Assembly: GCF_029227915.1 (NCBI RefSeq)
Contig: NC_079875.1
Span: forward strand, 17,293,001-17,353,000
Reading direction: 5' to 3'
From: Hydractinia symbiolongicarpus
Lineage: Eukaryota > Cnidaria > Hydrozoa > Anthoathecata > Hydractiniidae
Length of the DNA: 60,000 nucleotides
Part shown: piece after piece, positions 1 through 12,109 of the stretch
How positions within the stretch are numbered: the first letter of the stretch is position 1
Layout of the letters: every line of letters starts with the position of its first letter
Notes under the pieces: generated by a model
What the model saw: only the letters and a program-made list of their open reading frames with translations
Told to the model about the DNA's origin: nothing
Databases searched by the model: none
Translations under genes and position numbers: made by a program

Positions 1-194
1 ATCGAAACTAACATATGAGTAAAATATACTGTTGTTATTAAAAATTCTTGTCGAGAAAATGAAAAATTATCAAACAAAAATCTTTAAAACTTTGACTCTT
101 GTAACCATAAGGAAACATTGAGGATTAGATATAATCTTTTTCATTTTACTTTTTATGTTTTAATTTTTCACTTAAATCTTTGTTTTTATAATAG

Positions 195-1381
195 AGAAAC
201 AACCCAACCGCATCGAAAGATTTTGTCATGAAGAATAAAGAAGCTGAAGCAACAGAAGAATATAGCACAGCGCGAGATTTGGGTCCATCGTCCAAGGTAG
301 AACAAGAACAGTGATGTTAAATGTGGCTGATAGACAGAAGCTACAAAATCTCTTAACTACAACTTTTTTTATTGTTCACAACACGCTAAGTAAACTTGTA
401 GCAAACTATATGTTTGCCTCTCTGAGAAAGCCTTTTGGTCAATTTAATAAATTGATTTTTACCCCTTTTAATTTTACCCCTTCTTTTAAAACCTTAACCT
501 GTCCTAGCCTAGTCCTGTTAACTTTTCTTTTAAAAGGACGTTCGTTTGATACATAATGCAAATTTTGAATTCCATGCAGATTTAAGGAAAAATTTTAAAT
601 AACGAATTCCATGTGAAATCTATGTGAAATACCATAAGACAATATTGTTGATGATTGATCAGATTTTGTATAATCAACGATGAAGATATTGATGATGTTT
701 TGTGAAAAAAATATTCCATTAGAAAAAGAGAAACAAAAAGATCACCAACCGTTTGTTAAAACCCACTTAAATAGGCGCACCCTGAGAAAAACGAAAAATT
801 TAATGGACACCCTGTTTATTTGAAGCAAGTACGGTAATAATACAAAAAAAAATTTCTTATTTTTTTTAAAAAAAATTTTTTGCTCTTAAGATATTAAGCC
901 TCAAAGATTTCCAACTGGCTATTGCATGGAGAGTCAACATAAATTTATTTTTTACGTAGCTTGCAAAGCTAAAAAAAATTAAAACTTTTTGAAGTGTAGA
1001 CTTTTACTCTTGAAGACATCTTCAAATAAGCAAGGCCCAGAGACGTCACAGCTTGCCGGATTTCAAATACCTAAAAACAAAAGTAGAATTTCAAAGAATC
1101 CAAGAAACATTATAAGCAACTATCCTCTAGTGGTTAGTTGTTCTTAGATTTCACTAAATTAGAAAGAAGAAAACAAAATAAAATAAAAGAAACGATTATG
1201 GGAAGTCTACAAAGAGATTTTAACACGAAAAAATTTTTAATTTGTTATTTTATTTTATAGATACGCGAATATGTATTATAAACAAGTAAATTCACCAGAT
1301 GCACAACGAATTCGTTATCCTTTTGAATGCACAATGCTGGATATTGATGAAAATCAAGTCGACACAGTAAAACAAACCTAG
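195..1381 (+). CDS. 3' end of a gene with a tyrosine-containing C-terminal tail (partial)
   Basis: Two exons are visible. The first, 195-296, follows a TTTTTATAATAG acceptor and ends at AAG/gtagaa; it is open only in phase 0 and reads into a hydrophilic segment containing EATEEYSTARD. The second, 1261-1381, follows TTTATTTTATAG and reads 40 codons to a TAG stop, starting YANMYYKQV and ending DTVKQT. Exon 1 ends in phase 0 but the last exon needs two bases in front, so at least one small exon between 297 and 1260 is missing from this model. An AATAAA lies at 1572. The composition (charged, with Tyr in acidic or hydrophobic contexts) resembles a cytoplasmic tail, but no domain can be named. The rest of the gene lies left of the window. 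The gene converges on the LRR receptor gene ending at 3813. Confidence 0.5.
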
Positions 1382-1571
1382 TTAAATGTATTTTTTAGGT
1401 GAATGATTTTTGACAGTTCTTCTTCCGAATTATCAATTTTCTAACCATTAAGTAGCCAGCTAAATGAGATTTTCACAACGGCACAAGCGTAATACCTCAG
1501 AAAAAGGATTGCTGCACTTTGATTGGTGCTCCTGATAATTATTCTTTTGTTTTGATCGTCTGTAATTTAGT

Positions 1572-1577
1572 AATAAA
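1572..1577 (+). terminator. candidate polyadenylation signal AATAAA of the partial gene
   Basis: AATAAA sits about 190 bases after the TAG at 1381, a usual distance for a short 3' UTR. Nothing else supports it. Confidence 0.35.
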
Positions 1578-1990
1578 AAATCTCTCTATATCAGAAGCGC
1601 GAACTTGATTGTACCAGTGGACTTTGTTTCAGATAAATATTGTATCTAACTAAAAATAACAATCGAGTTGTTTCTATCCGTTTTGCAGGGATCTTTGCGC
1701 GTACCTTATCGGTGAACAATCCGTCGACTAAAAGTGCCTTTTTGGTGGGTGACACAAAATTTTTACCGATGAAATAAATGATTGACAAATATTTTCGGCA
1801 GTCGATTATTTCTATCCGACCAATTTTATCCCCAAGGAGGATTTCTTGATAAATTAATATTTTTTGGCCTTAAATACGTTAAAAGAGATGATTCAAAATG
1901 AATTATAGAATCTTCTACTGAGAAACCACCCCTAATGACAGCGAGTCAAAGTGTCTTCTAGCAAACCAAGAAGTTTCCGGGTTGTACCAT

Positions 1991-2080
1991 AATTGATGAT
2001 AATTCTTAATAATTTATGATGATTAATGATAATTGATGATAATTGATAATAATTTATGATGATTAATGATAATTGATGAA
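1991..2080. repeat. TGATAATT-rich minisatellite
   Basis: A roughly 38-base block made of AATTTATGATGATTAATG and AATTGATGAT words is present twice in tandem, imperfectly. It is a simple AT-rich minisatellite with no coding potential. Confidence 0.7.
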
Positions 2081-2297
2081 AATATAATGAAAGATAATAT
2101 CAAAAAATTCTTTAATATACCCAGCCAAAATATTTCGTCGGTTAAAAATTAAGATCATTTAACGCCACAAAATGACCGACGGATTTTTCACCGATATAAG
2201 GTAGCTAAATTTATTTAAAATATGTAGTATAATGAATCATTTTTTACCTCTATTTTGAAACACATACATTGTTTTGTTCTCGTTTTCCCATTGAGTG

Positions 2298-2361
2298 TTT
2301 GATTGATTGATTAATTAGTTGATTGATTGATTGATTAATTGGTTAATTGATTGATTGATTG
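2298..2361. repeat. (GATT)n microsatellite
   Basis: GATTGATTGATTAATT words are repeated, with a few AATT interruptions. Confidence 0.8.
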
Positions 2362-3545
2362 GAGTCCTAACTTTCTACCAAGAGGAGGGAGTGGGGGAGC
2401 GGGGTGGTGACTTCGACGCTTTTAATAAATTTTGGCTGTAGAAACATTTCTAGTCAATAGATCTTGCAAACAACTTTCCCGTCCTCCTTATGCCATAGCC
2501 GCTATCGCTTACCTAACGGCTAACAAACATTTGGCCTCGAACAGCAATAATATATTTGCCATGAAACTGCAAATTTAAAAGTACACGTGTCCCTGATGTT
2601 AAGCACAAGATTTTATCTCTACGATTTTGCGCGTTAAAATTACTACAACAAGACTGTTGATATCAACTTATATATTCGTGTTTATACCCATAACTTAAAA
2701 TACAAATATAAGCTTACATAATGCCGTTATAATACGAATTTATAGTTTTCGCTCGTGTATTTGCTGATAAAATAAAAATCTAGCTTGATTAAACTTCAGA
2801 TCATTAAAAGATTGACAAGGGATCGTAGTAGTTGGTATTGACGAAACCAACAGAACCTAAAATATTGATACAAAATAGTTTATTTGTACAAATAATACGT
2901 TTTTATAACAACATAGTCCTGTTCACAACATTGAACAACTAAATATTATCGTGTCGCTATACTAGGTTGGCACCGTTCAGTACTTCACTAGTCTCGGTAA
3001 AAGCGCAGAACAAAAACGAAATTTGGGTAAATCTCTTAAACAGCGGGGCGTTTTTTTATTTTTTGATTCAAAGAAAAAATGGATATAAGAGTGGTTATAA
3101 CAACACTTCTAACAAATTTATATTTAAAATAGATTTTGGTTACTTATAAAAGACATAATTCTGTCGATTACACCCTAATAAAACCATAATATGTCTTTCT
3201 TTAATTATAAGAGAGACTTTTGTTAATCAGAAGTTACGCTAATCAAGATATAAATCTTTGATAAAGAAGCGTTCCTATATTTATATCACAAAGTTGTAGG
3301 ATTCTAGCGAATCCTTTTGCCTCAGCAGCCCAGGGACTCCAACCCGGAATAATCGCATCAGATATACTCCGGGCTCTCATCCACTGGATCACGCCGACGC
3401 CAAAGGGGTTCGTGAAAATTCAGACAGCCTTAGCATTTCGACCTACAAGACTTTCGTTAGCGGATACCAGTATTGAGCACTGCAGGGACTTTGGGGCAAA
3501 TCCAGCTCTCTCTATATGAGTGTTCCACTTTGGCTACTGTTATTC

Positions 3546-3551
3546 TTTATT
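3546..3551 (-). terminator. candidate polyadenylation signal of the LRR receptor gene
   Basis: TTTATT on the + strand (AATAAA on the - strand) lies about 260 bases past the TGA at 3813 of the - strand receptor gene. The position suits a 3' UTR end. Confidence 0.4.
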
Positions 3552-3812
3552 TGCACTCCTTATTTAGTTCTTCTGACATATCTGTGTTTAGTATAGATTA
3601 ATCATTGACGTCTGATATCGTACAAAAACTAAAGTATTTAATAAAAAAAATTAGATAAATTTAAAATATATTCTTAGAATGTTAAACCTCGCGTTCGTGA
3701 AATTGTGCAATTCTTTTAAAATTAACTGTTTTTCCAATTGTCTGCATCTTTCAAAATGGCTCTCCAATTGGAATAACTTCTTGCGGTTGCAATATTATAT
3801 CATACCATACTC

Positions 3813-6800
3813 TCATGTTCTCGTTGCTACATTGTAGTACGAATCTTTCGTTTCATCGTCATTATTCATTTCCTGAGGAAAGCATACAATTGTATTCCTA
3901 CTTTGGAGAAATTGATACTTGCTTTCTGCCTCTACTCGTTTGCAGACATTTACATGACTGGAAACAGTTAAACATGATAAAGGCAATATTTGTTTTAAAG
4001 GGCGTGACAAAAACATATAAACATTATAACGTTCATGGCACTCCGCTTTTTCTGCAAAAAATTGTTGTTTACCTACTCCGTATTTGTTTATTTAGCGTCA
4101 CCGTAGTTGAGAATTTTCTTAAAAACTTGTTGACTGAGAGAAATGAATGAAAAGGTTTTTAAAAAGTTATTTTACCAAAAATGTTTTTAACTCTTGTTAC
4201 TTGCCAAGCAACACTTAGTGTAAATTGTTAATAAAATTCTATAAGAAAAGAAATTTAGCACCTTCCCCAAGTGAGAAAGTATTATGAAAAAATAAAAGAA
4301 TCTCATAGACTTGTTGCTAAAGATACTTTTAAATAAAACATAATAAACAACCATTTTGAGTTTTTTGGGTGCAAACGTTGGACAAAAAATATAAAAAATA
4401 CAGAAATTTGCTTTACTGTTATACCAACCTCTTTCCCAGATTCTCCCTGCATTTCTAGATTCAACTCGTATTCATTAGCATCGGGGGATTCCGCTGTCTA
4501 AATTACACAAAATATTATTATTATTATTATTATTATTATTCCGAATATTTATACAGGATAGCCACTTCAGTGTTGGAAACACTGTTATCAATGTGGGTCC
4601 TGTGTTCTGAATGCATACATTAAGTATACACCGGCAATACCTACCCAATTTCCCTCACATGGCATGGGTTGACCCGTAGCTGTGGCAAAGGCACTTGCTA
4701 TATGTACATTTTAATTTTGTATATATTGTAATTATTTCGTTGGTAGATATCATGGATACATTTTTTGTATGGAGCATGCAAAAAATGTTTTGACTAAAGA
4801 TTAATCTATTTAACACTTAATTATATTTTATAACACTGGATGATCGAGCCATTCCCCTCTCTCTTTTCTCCCACATTTATCCCCCTCTCCCCCCTCCCCC
4901 TCGGCACCAGCAAAGTATTTAATTAATTTGTCTGTTAAATTTTGTCTTCAACTTAAAGTGTATATTTGAATGCAATTATGAAAGGATCAGAAATAATCCT
5001 ACATTGCAGAAACACTTCACTTAAATGAACCAAAAAACCAAAAAACTGTTCCTTTAGTTGCGTTTTTCAAGTTATGTCCATACTCTTTTGATTTAATGTC
5101 AACTAGCGAACAATAATCAACACCCTGAAATGCTTACCGTACTCTCCATTTTACTCAACGGTTGATAGGTAGGGAAAGATTCAGGGAGGTACAGTGTATC
5201 AATCGAAGCATACTGATTTTCATCTGCAGGACTGGGCTTCTTGCTCAATGTCTAGAAGATACAAGTGAATCTAGTATTTGTTTAAGCAACCGCCTTATAG
5301 GCAAATGTACTAAGATCTAAAAGGAATAAAAAATACTGGGTATATCAACAAATTGTATTTAGGCTGTGATTTTAAAATCGCATTACGGGGGCTAAATTTG
5401 ATTTTTAAATTACGTAACTTGCTTAACGCATGCGTAATACTTATGTTATGTAACAACTTCTTTTCTGCTGATTTTGAACTGGATATTTATTTTGCCTGAT
5501 AAGAATATCAGTCATTTTTGGCGGGAATTGTGATAGTTCTGAAACTGTAGAGCGTTGAGAAACCATTGAGTTTTAGACATTTCTTTCACAACTTAAATTC
5601 AAAGGGGAAACTTTTACTGCTTATGTATGTTGCGCTTTCAATTTTTTGCAAAAAAAATAATTTTCAACTCACCCGGTATGTCTTTACTCTCTGAAACAAA
5701 AACACAACGGCAATAACGAACACGATGCAGACAATCGCTTCAATGACCAGCCCAGATATCATAATTGAAGTTATTTCCACGTTTGTCAAAGTTTTAACTG
5801 CGCAATTCTTTCCAGAAAATCCAGTATTACATAAACATGTATATTCCGTTGCCTTTTTTCCAATGCGTTGGCAAGTCCCATTATTATTACATAACTTTGG
5901 GTTACACTCTGAGCTTTTGAGTTTACACGTGCGACCATGGTAACCTCCGTTACATTTACAAATGTAAGAGTTTTCATTAAGTGCTATACATTCTGCATTA
6001 TTTTTACATTTATGATCCTCGCATATCCTTTTCTTTGTGTTGCATTTACCTGAATCACTGGTGCCACATTGACACCCATTTTTCTCCACTAAATCAGTAA
6101 GGCTCATAGACGGACAACTACCACGAATGATAATAATAGAGATGGGACTCAACACACTCCAGATTTTGCAGTTGCATGGCAGCAAATTATTTTCAAAATT
6201 AATCAAAGAGTACTCGCAAAGAAGTTGACGACAAAATGTGTTTTCTTCCAGCGTGTCAATTCTGTTATGTTGTAAATAAAGGCTCCTCAAGCTGAACACA
6301 TTTTGAAAAGTCGACTTCTTTAATGCACTGATGTTATTGTAACTTGCATCTAGAATCTCAATGTTTCGGCTGAACATTTCAGACGATAGATAATCCAGCT
6401 GATTATGTGAAATGTTGATTTTGACTGAATCAGGAAAAGATTCGACGAAATTTATTTTATTTCTCTGCAGATTTAAAAGTTCTAGTTTTGTATTTTGAAA
6501 CATCGTTCCCTTGACACTGGTCATTCTGTTGTCAGATAGATAAAGCTTTTTCAAGTTTCTGATATCTTGAAAAGCTTTTGTTTTGATGTCTAGGTGATTG
6601 TAATTTAAGTAAAGCTCTTTGAAAGTTGCATGCGCAAAATCGTCTTCATCTATCTTGGTCAACTTATTATGTCGAAGATAAAGCTTTTCCAGTGATGGTA
6701 GTTTTATGAACGCCCCTCCGTATATATCACTGATGGTATTGTTATCCAAGTTAAGATACTTTAATTTCTCCAAGCCCTCGAACAATGTTTTGGTTATATG

Positions 6801-8059
6801 TTCAATTCTATTATCATTTAAATTTAATTGAACAAGACTCTTTGAATGCTGGAAAACTTTATTCATATTTTTCAGCAGATTGGATGTTAGATAAATGTGT
6901 TTAATTTGCTTTAATCCCCTAAAGCCATCAATATCTATTGATGTTAACTGGTTTCTTCTCAAATGTAACCATTCTAACTTCGATAAATGCAGAAAGGCAT
7001 CTGTAGGGATTTCCTTCAATCTATTGTCATCCAAATACAGTGTTGTTAAATTTTGTAGACCAAAAAATGTGAAGTTTGTAATTTGGGTTATATTGTTACC
7101 TGACAGATACAATTCTCTTACATTTGATTGGTCAATAAAAAACGCCTTTGGTTTTATTACCAAGGGTAGACGATTTTCACGTAGGAAGATACTTTGAAGA
7201 TCGCCCATATGTAAAAAATTATTTGCCTCAACAGAAGAGAATTGATTCCTTGATAAACCTAGTTTTTGGACATTTTTAAGCTTTTTTAAAGCTTCCCAAA
7301 ATGCATTGTCCAGTTTATTGTCGGTTATATAAAGTTCCGTAAGATATCGTAGGCTCAAAAATATGTCTGAAGATAGGTTGGATAACTGGTTATTTGATAA
7401 ATATAATTTTTTTAGACTGACCAGATTTCTAAACAAGTTGGAAGGTAACGACGTTAGCTTGTTGTTATTTAACTTGAGCATTTCAAGGTTGCGCAATTTC
7501 GAAAACACGTCTTTCCCTATGGAACTTATTTTGTTGCCAGAAAGATCAAGATGTGTTAAATTCTCCATAGGTAGGTGAAATATAGAGCTTAGCTCGTTGT
7601 TTTGTAAATCTAGTGATCTTAACTGTGAAAGAACAAAAAAGGTGAGATAGTGGATATCTCTAAGATTTGTTTCTGATATTTTTAAATGCATCACAGTTCT
7701 ACTAATTCCATTAAAGTATTGTTGATATAGATCAGGAAACACTCCGCCTGTAATTTGAATACTTTTTAACCTGAAGTAGGATTGAAAATATGAAGGAGGA
7801 ATATTTTGCAATGATTTTGATTCAAAAATGAATGTCTCCACATTCGATGGCAATTTTTCTGGAAATGACAGCAGGCTGTTATTTCGACAGGTAACAATAG
7901 TTTCATCCGCAGAACAAGAACAGAACTCAAGGCCACCTTTAGGATTTGAACATTTTTCTGTGACAATCACAGTTGTAAAATATAAAATACAAACGCTGTA
8001 AATAATCAACGATGCCATCTTTGTATTCTGCTTGCTGCTGAAGTCACCAACGTTTCCTC
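3813..8059 (-). CDS. LRR-EGF single-pass receptor with ITAM-like cytoplasmic tail
   Basis: ATG at 8018. Exons (- strand): 8059-5673, 5251-5138, 4497-4429, 3872-3813; every coding junction is phase 0. The large exon encodes 782 residues: signal peptide (1 to about 20), cysteine LRR cap (CSCSADETIVTC), about 20 leucine-rich repeats of 24 residues (about 60-610), a C-terminal cap (LLPCNCKIW), two EGF domains (about 669-740) and a membrane helix (about 752-776). It ends at CGG/gtgagt; the unspliced frame stops two codons later, so the tail must come from the next exons. The tail is 80 residues, giving 862 aa. It contains YASI (796-799) and YQPL (811-814), 11 residues apart, an ITAM-like pair, plus YELN and a final SYYNV. 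The third donor (GAG/gttggt) is weak. The 5' UTR begins at an acceptor (ttttttag/GAGG), so an upstream non-coding exon exists. Role, inferred: cell-surface recognition with tyrosine-kinase signalling. Confidence 0.85.
4513..4699 (-). mobile_element. 5'-truncated SINE with (AAT)n tail
   Basis: On the - strand this copy ends in GGCTATCCTGTATAAATATT followed by about nine AAT units. It matches the body of the SINE at 59344-59584 along nearly its whole length but lacks the tRNA-like head. It lies in an intron of the LRR receptor in the same orientation, its tail ending about 15 bases before the acceptor of exon 4429-4497. Confidence 0.8.
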
Positions 8060-8379
8060 CTAAAAAACAAAAACATAGAATATGAATATTATAAAAGACA
8101 TTTTCAATTACATCAGTGATCGCATTACATTTTGTACTGTAGGCTAGTTCAATTATTAATAAACAATAAATTATTATTATATTTAAATTATATATATATT
8201 AAATTCCGTTTTTTTTTTGTAAGGCAACATTTTTAGATAAAAAGATATTTGAATAAACATCCAAAAACTCCAAACATAAGGTTATCATTATTTAAGATCA
8301 ACTGATTTTAATTTATTTGCCGTCGCTGTCTGCCTGTCCGTGAGCCAATTTTAAAAATGGGGGGTTTTGTAATCAAGGA

Positions 8380-8536
8380 CGTTATTAGAGTTGCACCTAA
8401 AATTATAGTCATAAGCACCGTTTAAGCAAATTGCGTTACTTCATGTAAACAGGAGGCAATGATGCTCAAAATAGCGATGGGAGAAATATGTACGACAGGC
8501 GATTTACCGTGGAATTTTCCACGGGCGATCGACTAG
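8380..8536 (+). mobile_element. Helitron 3' end (non-autonomous, 5' part eroded)
   Basis: A hairpin CCGTGGAATTTTCCACGG is followed after a short spacer by a terminal CTAG and a T, the canonical Helitron 3' terminus. CTGTCTGCCTGTCCG at about 8327, typical of the 5' part of this family, suggests the element began near 8310 but its TC end is not recognisable. Confidence 0.65.
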
Positions 8537-11001
8537 TTATATTTTCATACAACGTTAATTTGTAATTTAGAGTTGAAGAAACACCATTTGAATGTACAGT
8601 TGCAGTATTATCTATAAGTCTTTAGACAAAAATATCGACGCCTATAAGTAAAATTATTCGTTAACAAAACTACTTTTGATCATAGCTATCTTCCTTGAAC
8701 ATTCAACATACATGTCCTTGTGTTAAATTATAGTTAAGACTGGCTTCATACACTTCATTATAATTACTACACCCCTTACAACTTTTTCCCATCAAGCAAT
8801 TAAATATGACATACAAAGCCAAAAAATATGAAAGTTGTTATTATAATTTGTAACATGGTTGTACCGACAGACCTTTTATAACTAGCGAATAATACCAAGT
8901 TAGCTTCTCATAACATTTGAAAGTTTCTGGACTCAATTCGTAATCATATAACTATGCAAAGAGCTTTCAGCAAGCAATAAATGAACAAAATAAGGCAGGA
9001 TTAAGATTCTATGGAAGTTTAATATTAAACTGGTTTACCTGTTGTTCTTTTTTCTTTCATTAGTTTCTATATTTATCAGATAAGTTAACAACATATTATT
9101 AAAATTCTTTTAAATGTTATATATGTGTAATAAACTTTCAGATTTTGATTAACGTTGATAAACTGTTGACATTTAATGCCAACCTTTCCATTTTTTATTG
9201 CAAAGACTGTTTTTGCCCAAAAATACACACAACGTCTTTCTTATTATCCATTTCACCCATGTTCGATTTGTTGTCGCTTTTGTCACCTAACGACCTGACA
9301 TGATGTAACTTAAATTTTCTTGATTTTCTAGTAACATGTAGTTGCGCCATTACTGCAAACGAAAAGTAGGTAATGAATAACCGCACAGCTAACCGATTAA
9401 TATTTGCATATCATCTTCTAAGATATCTAAAAGCCTAAATGTAAAAATAGATACATCACTGGTATAGAGATAAAAGAATAAGTGTAAGGGCTGTATCTTT
9501 AAGGCCCCCATATTGATGTAATTTCTGAGTTAAGCACACTAACTAAGTTCACTGAAAGACAGGATTGTATAAAATACCCAGCTCTAAAGGGATCTAGTGC
9601 GTTAAGTCATGGTTTCCACAATAAAAAGAGTTGACAGATGAAGGCTGAGCCGATATTCTATTATTTTTGTGTGTTCACTGAGTCATTTTGACAGCCAAGC
9701 CTGCTGCGTATTTATTTGTGTTGTGAATTGTTAAGCACGAATGGACATATAGTACACGTCCTGAATAGAGGTATACCATGTTCTTGTTTCAGGAACTAGC
9801 CGTATGTACATTCTTTACTTAAATCGAAAACTGAAAATATTTTAGATACTGAATTTTTTACCCTCTTGTTAGTGAATCGTCATAACTTGAAGAAAAGCTT
9901 TTTTAGTGGAATTTTATAATGAAAGGTTGTGGGTTAGGTTGTGGGTTTAATTTTCTGCTTTCTGTATGTATGGCTTTAGCGCGCGCAAGATAGAAAGAAA
10001 CTTTGGCTGACATATGGGGAGAGAATAGTCGTATATTTAATCCGGATGCCGTCGTTTTAGGATCGCTTTCCTAGAAACATAATGGCGTCTGAAACAGTCA
10101 AATGATCATGAAAATTCTTTTGATTATTTTGCACGCAAAGAGAATGCAAATGCAATAATGCAATTACCCAAAAAACATATTTTTTCTTTAGCAAATTGGC
10201 TATAGAGTGTCCTGAGATATGTTGTTTTAAAGTGGCATTTAATGTGTTTTAAAGTGACATTATTCAATAATGTTGCATATTGTTGAGATTTTTAGCTGCT
10301 AACATCAGCCATACAATATTGTTTACCTTGCCACGATACTACTTAAGAAAAGTAATTTACAGGATGAAATAATTATGGAACTTACACTAAAAGCATATGT
10401 TGGCTTGCTATATAACTATAGAAAGCGACAAAATTCGTAAAAATTGGTTCCCTTTCGAAAATATGGCATTATCTTATCGTTTAATAATCATATCATATGA
10501 GAATGAAAAGGAGCAACTACAGAATATGTATAGCTATACCGAAAATTATATGTTTTAAATAAAATGTAAAATACAGATATAGCTTCCATATATATAGCTA
10601 ATAAAGAAAGCAGATATTCTCCCGGCAAGTAAATGTGACACATTTTAAGGGTAGCCATTATGATTTGGGGGTAAGCTCTTCATAAATCAGGTGTAAATTT
10701 CTTATAAAATCTTTGTTTACTAACTTTAAACCTGTCATATTGTGTAATTTTGGGTGTGTTATGGCTAATTTAACTTTACATGGATTCAGATACTTGCAGT
10801 TTTTGTTTAGTGTATACATTCTTAATGACAAATTTTTTGTTCTTTAAATAGTTTTCTTATTCATTTAATATTTGTAGTTATTAAAAAACATTTATATAAT
10901 GTTATACAATGTTTTTTTAAACTGATTTAATTCTAAAAACGAAGCTTTTGCTCAGATCCCTCTTAACTATCTAAAACCATTTTCAACTATTTTTCTGAGT
11001 A

Positions 11002-11177
11002 GCTGCGTAGCTGAGTATCTATGTTGCTGTATTGCTCCGTTGCTGAGTAGCTGTGTTGCTGAGTAGCAACATTGCTGCGTGGCTGAGCATCTACGTTGCT
11101 GTATTGCCGAGTAGCTGCGTTGCTGCGTAGCTGATTATCTATGTTGCTGTATTGCTGAGTAGCTGCGTTGCTGAGTT
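11002..11177. repeat. 8-bp minisatellite with higher-order structure
   Basis: Exactly 22 units of 8 bases with consensus GCTGNGTW. Units differ in a patterned way: the series starting GCTGCGTR, GCTGANYA, TCTAYGTT, GCTGTATT recurs, giving a second-level period of 48 bases in the last two blocks and a longer first block. Confidence 0.9.
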
Positions 11178-12075
11178 ACGCAGTTTTAATTTTTTAACGG
11201 GGTATTCTAGTTGCTCCAAAGCTTCTTCTGTGAGAATTTGACAGTGAAAAGTCCGTGTTTTCCCTCAACCGAAACCAGTACCACGTGAATGACATTCCGA
11301 ACGGGAGAATACACAGATGGAAAGTAGGCACATACATCTGTGTTGTAATTTTATTTTAAAATATGTATAGCTAAATTTATCTGTGCGTTTTTTAAACTTT
11401 AGCTGATGAACGATCATACATTTTTCTCACTCACGTATATATTTTTAATTCTGGTATGATAGTATTTCTTAACTGTTGTGTATGCTGCTAGCATATATAC
11501 CGTCTGTCCATATTACATGATTTCACTTTTCTATCCATCTTTCTCTGTTCACTGGCACCACTGCATGGCTATGACACAATATTCTTAGCCTTAATCTAGA
11601 ATCTACCATATCACCAATTTCACCAGTACCGAAACTTGTATTACTTTACAGAACTGACAGTCCAAACATTAGTGGGCTCACTGATAAAAAAAATTTGTGT
11701 GCAGCAAGTTTGACTTTTTAATCTACTGTTATATTTGTAATCATTCGTTGAAAAGAAAACAAACTTATATATGAATTATTATAAAACTAAACAGGCTGAA
11801 AAATATTTTTAAGAAAAAAATCATTGCCACATGTGCTCTCCTCCACAGATCCTCTTTGGTGATTTGATTTACCAAGTTTTCTTAATGCCGTGCCTGATTT
11901 TTTGATTAATAGAGAAAGATACATGGTGATGTTTGAAGCAGCCACTATAGCCGATCTGAGAAAAGCCATTAAGTATTCCAATATTTTTAAGCATATAATA
12001 TACCTTGTTCACTGGCATTTTCGCAAAGTTGTATGGGATGACCTATAGACAGAAGCATAAGTTATTAGCTAGCAA

Positions 12076-12109
12076 GGTTGCCAGATCGTTGCTGTAGCGG
12101 TTTGTTTAC
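12076..12109. promoter_or_regulatory. possible RFX half-site and FOX site upstream of DNAI1
   Basis: GGTTGCCA (an RFX X-box half-site) and TGTTTAC (a forkhead site, 12103-12109) lie within 35 bases of each other, about 580 bases before the DNAI1 ATG. RFX and FOXJ1 drive ciliary genes in animals. The second X-box half is not consensus, so this is only a candidate. Confidence 0.25.

Larger units (their letters stand above)
1382..3544. other. intergenic stretch between two convergent genes
   Basis: No convincing coding exon is seen. It holds a TGATAATT-type simple repeat (1991-2080), a GATT/GATTAATT repeat (2298-2361) and a relatively GC-rich patch at about 3300-3540. On the - strand that patch contains a B-box-like GGTTGGAGTCC, so it may be an old SINE or other repeat. 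Confidence 0.5.

Noticed and set aside
3815-4150. 111-codon frame on the + strand
   Set aside because: It is antisense to the terminal tail exon of the LRR receptor (3872-3813), has no recognisable domain and no splice context.
5664-5672. Stop codon two residues after the membrane segment of the LRR receptor as the true end
   Set aside because: The stop lies inside a perfect donor (CGG/gtgagt), and three downstream exons continue in phase 0.
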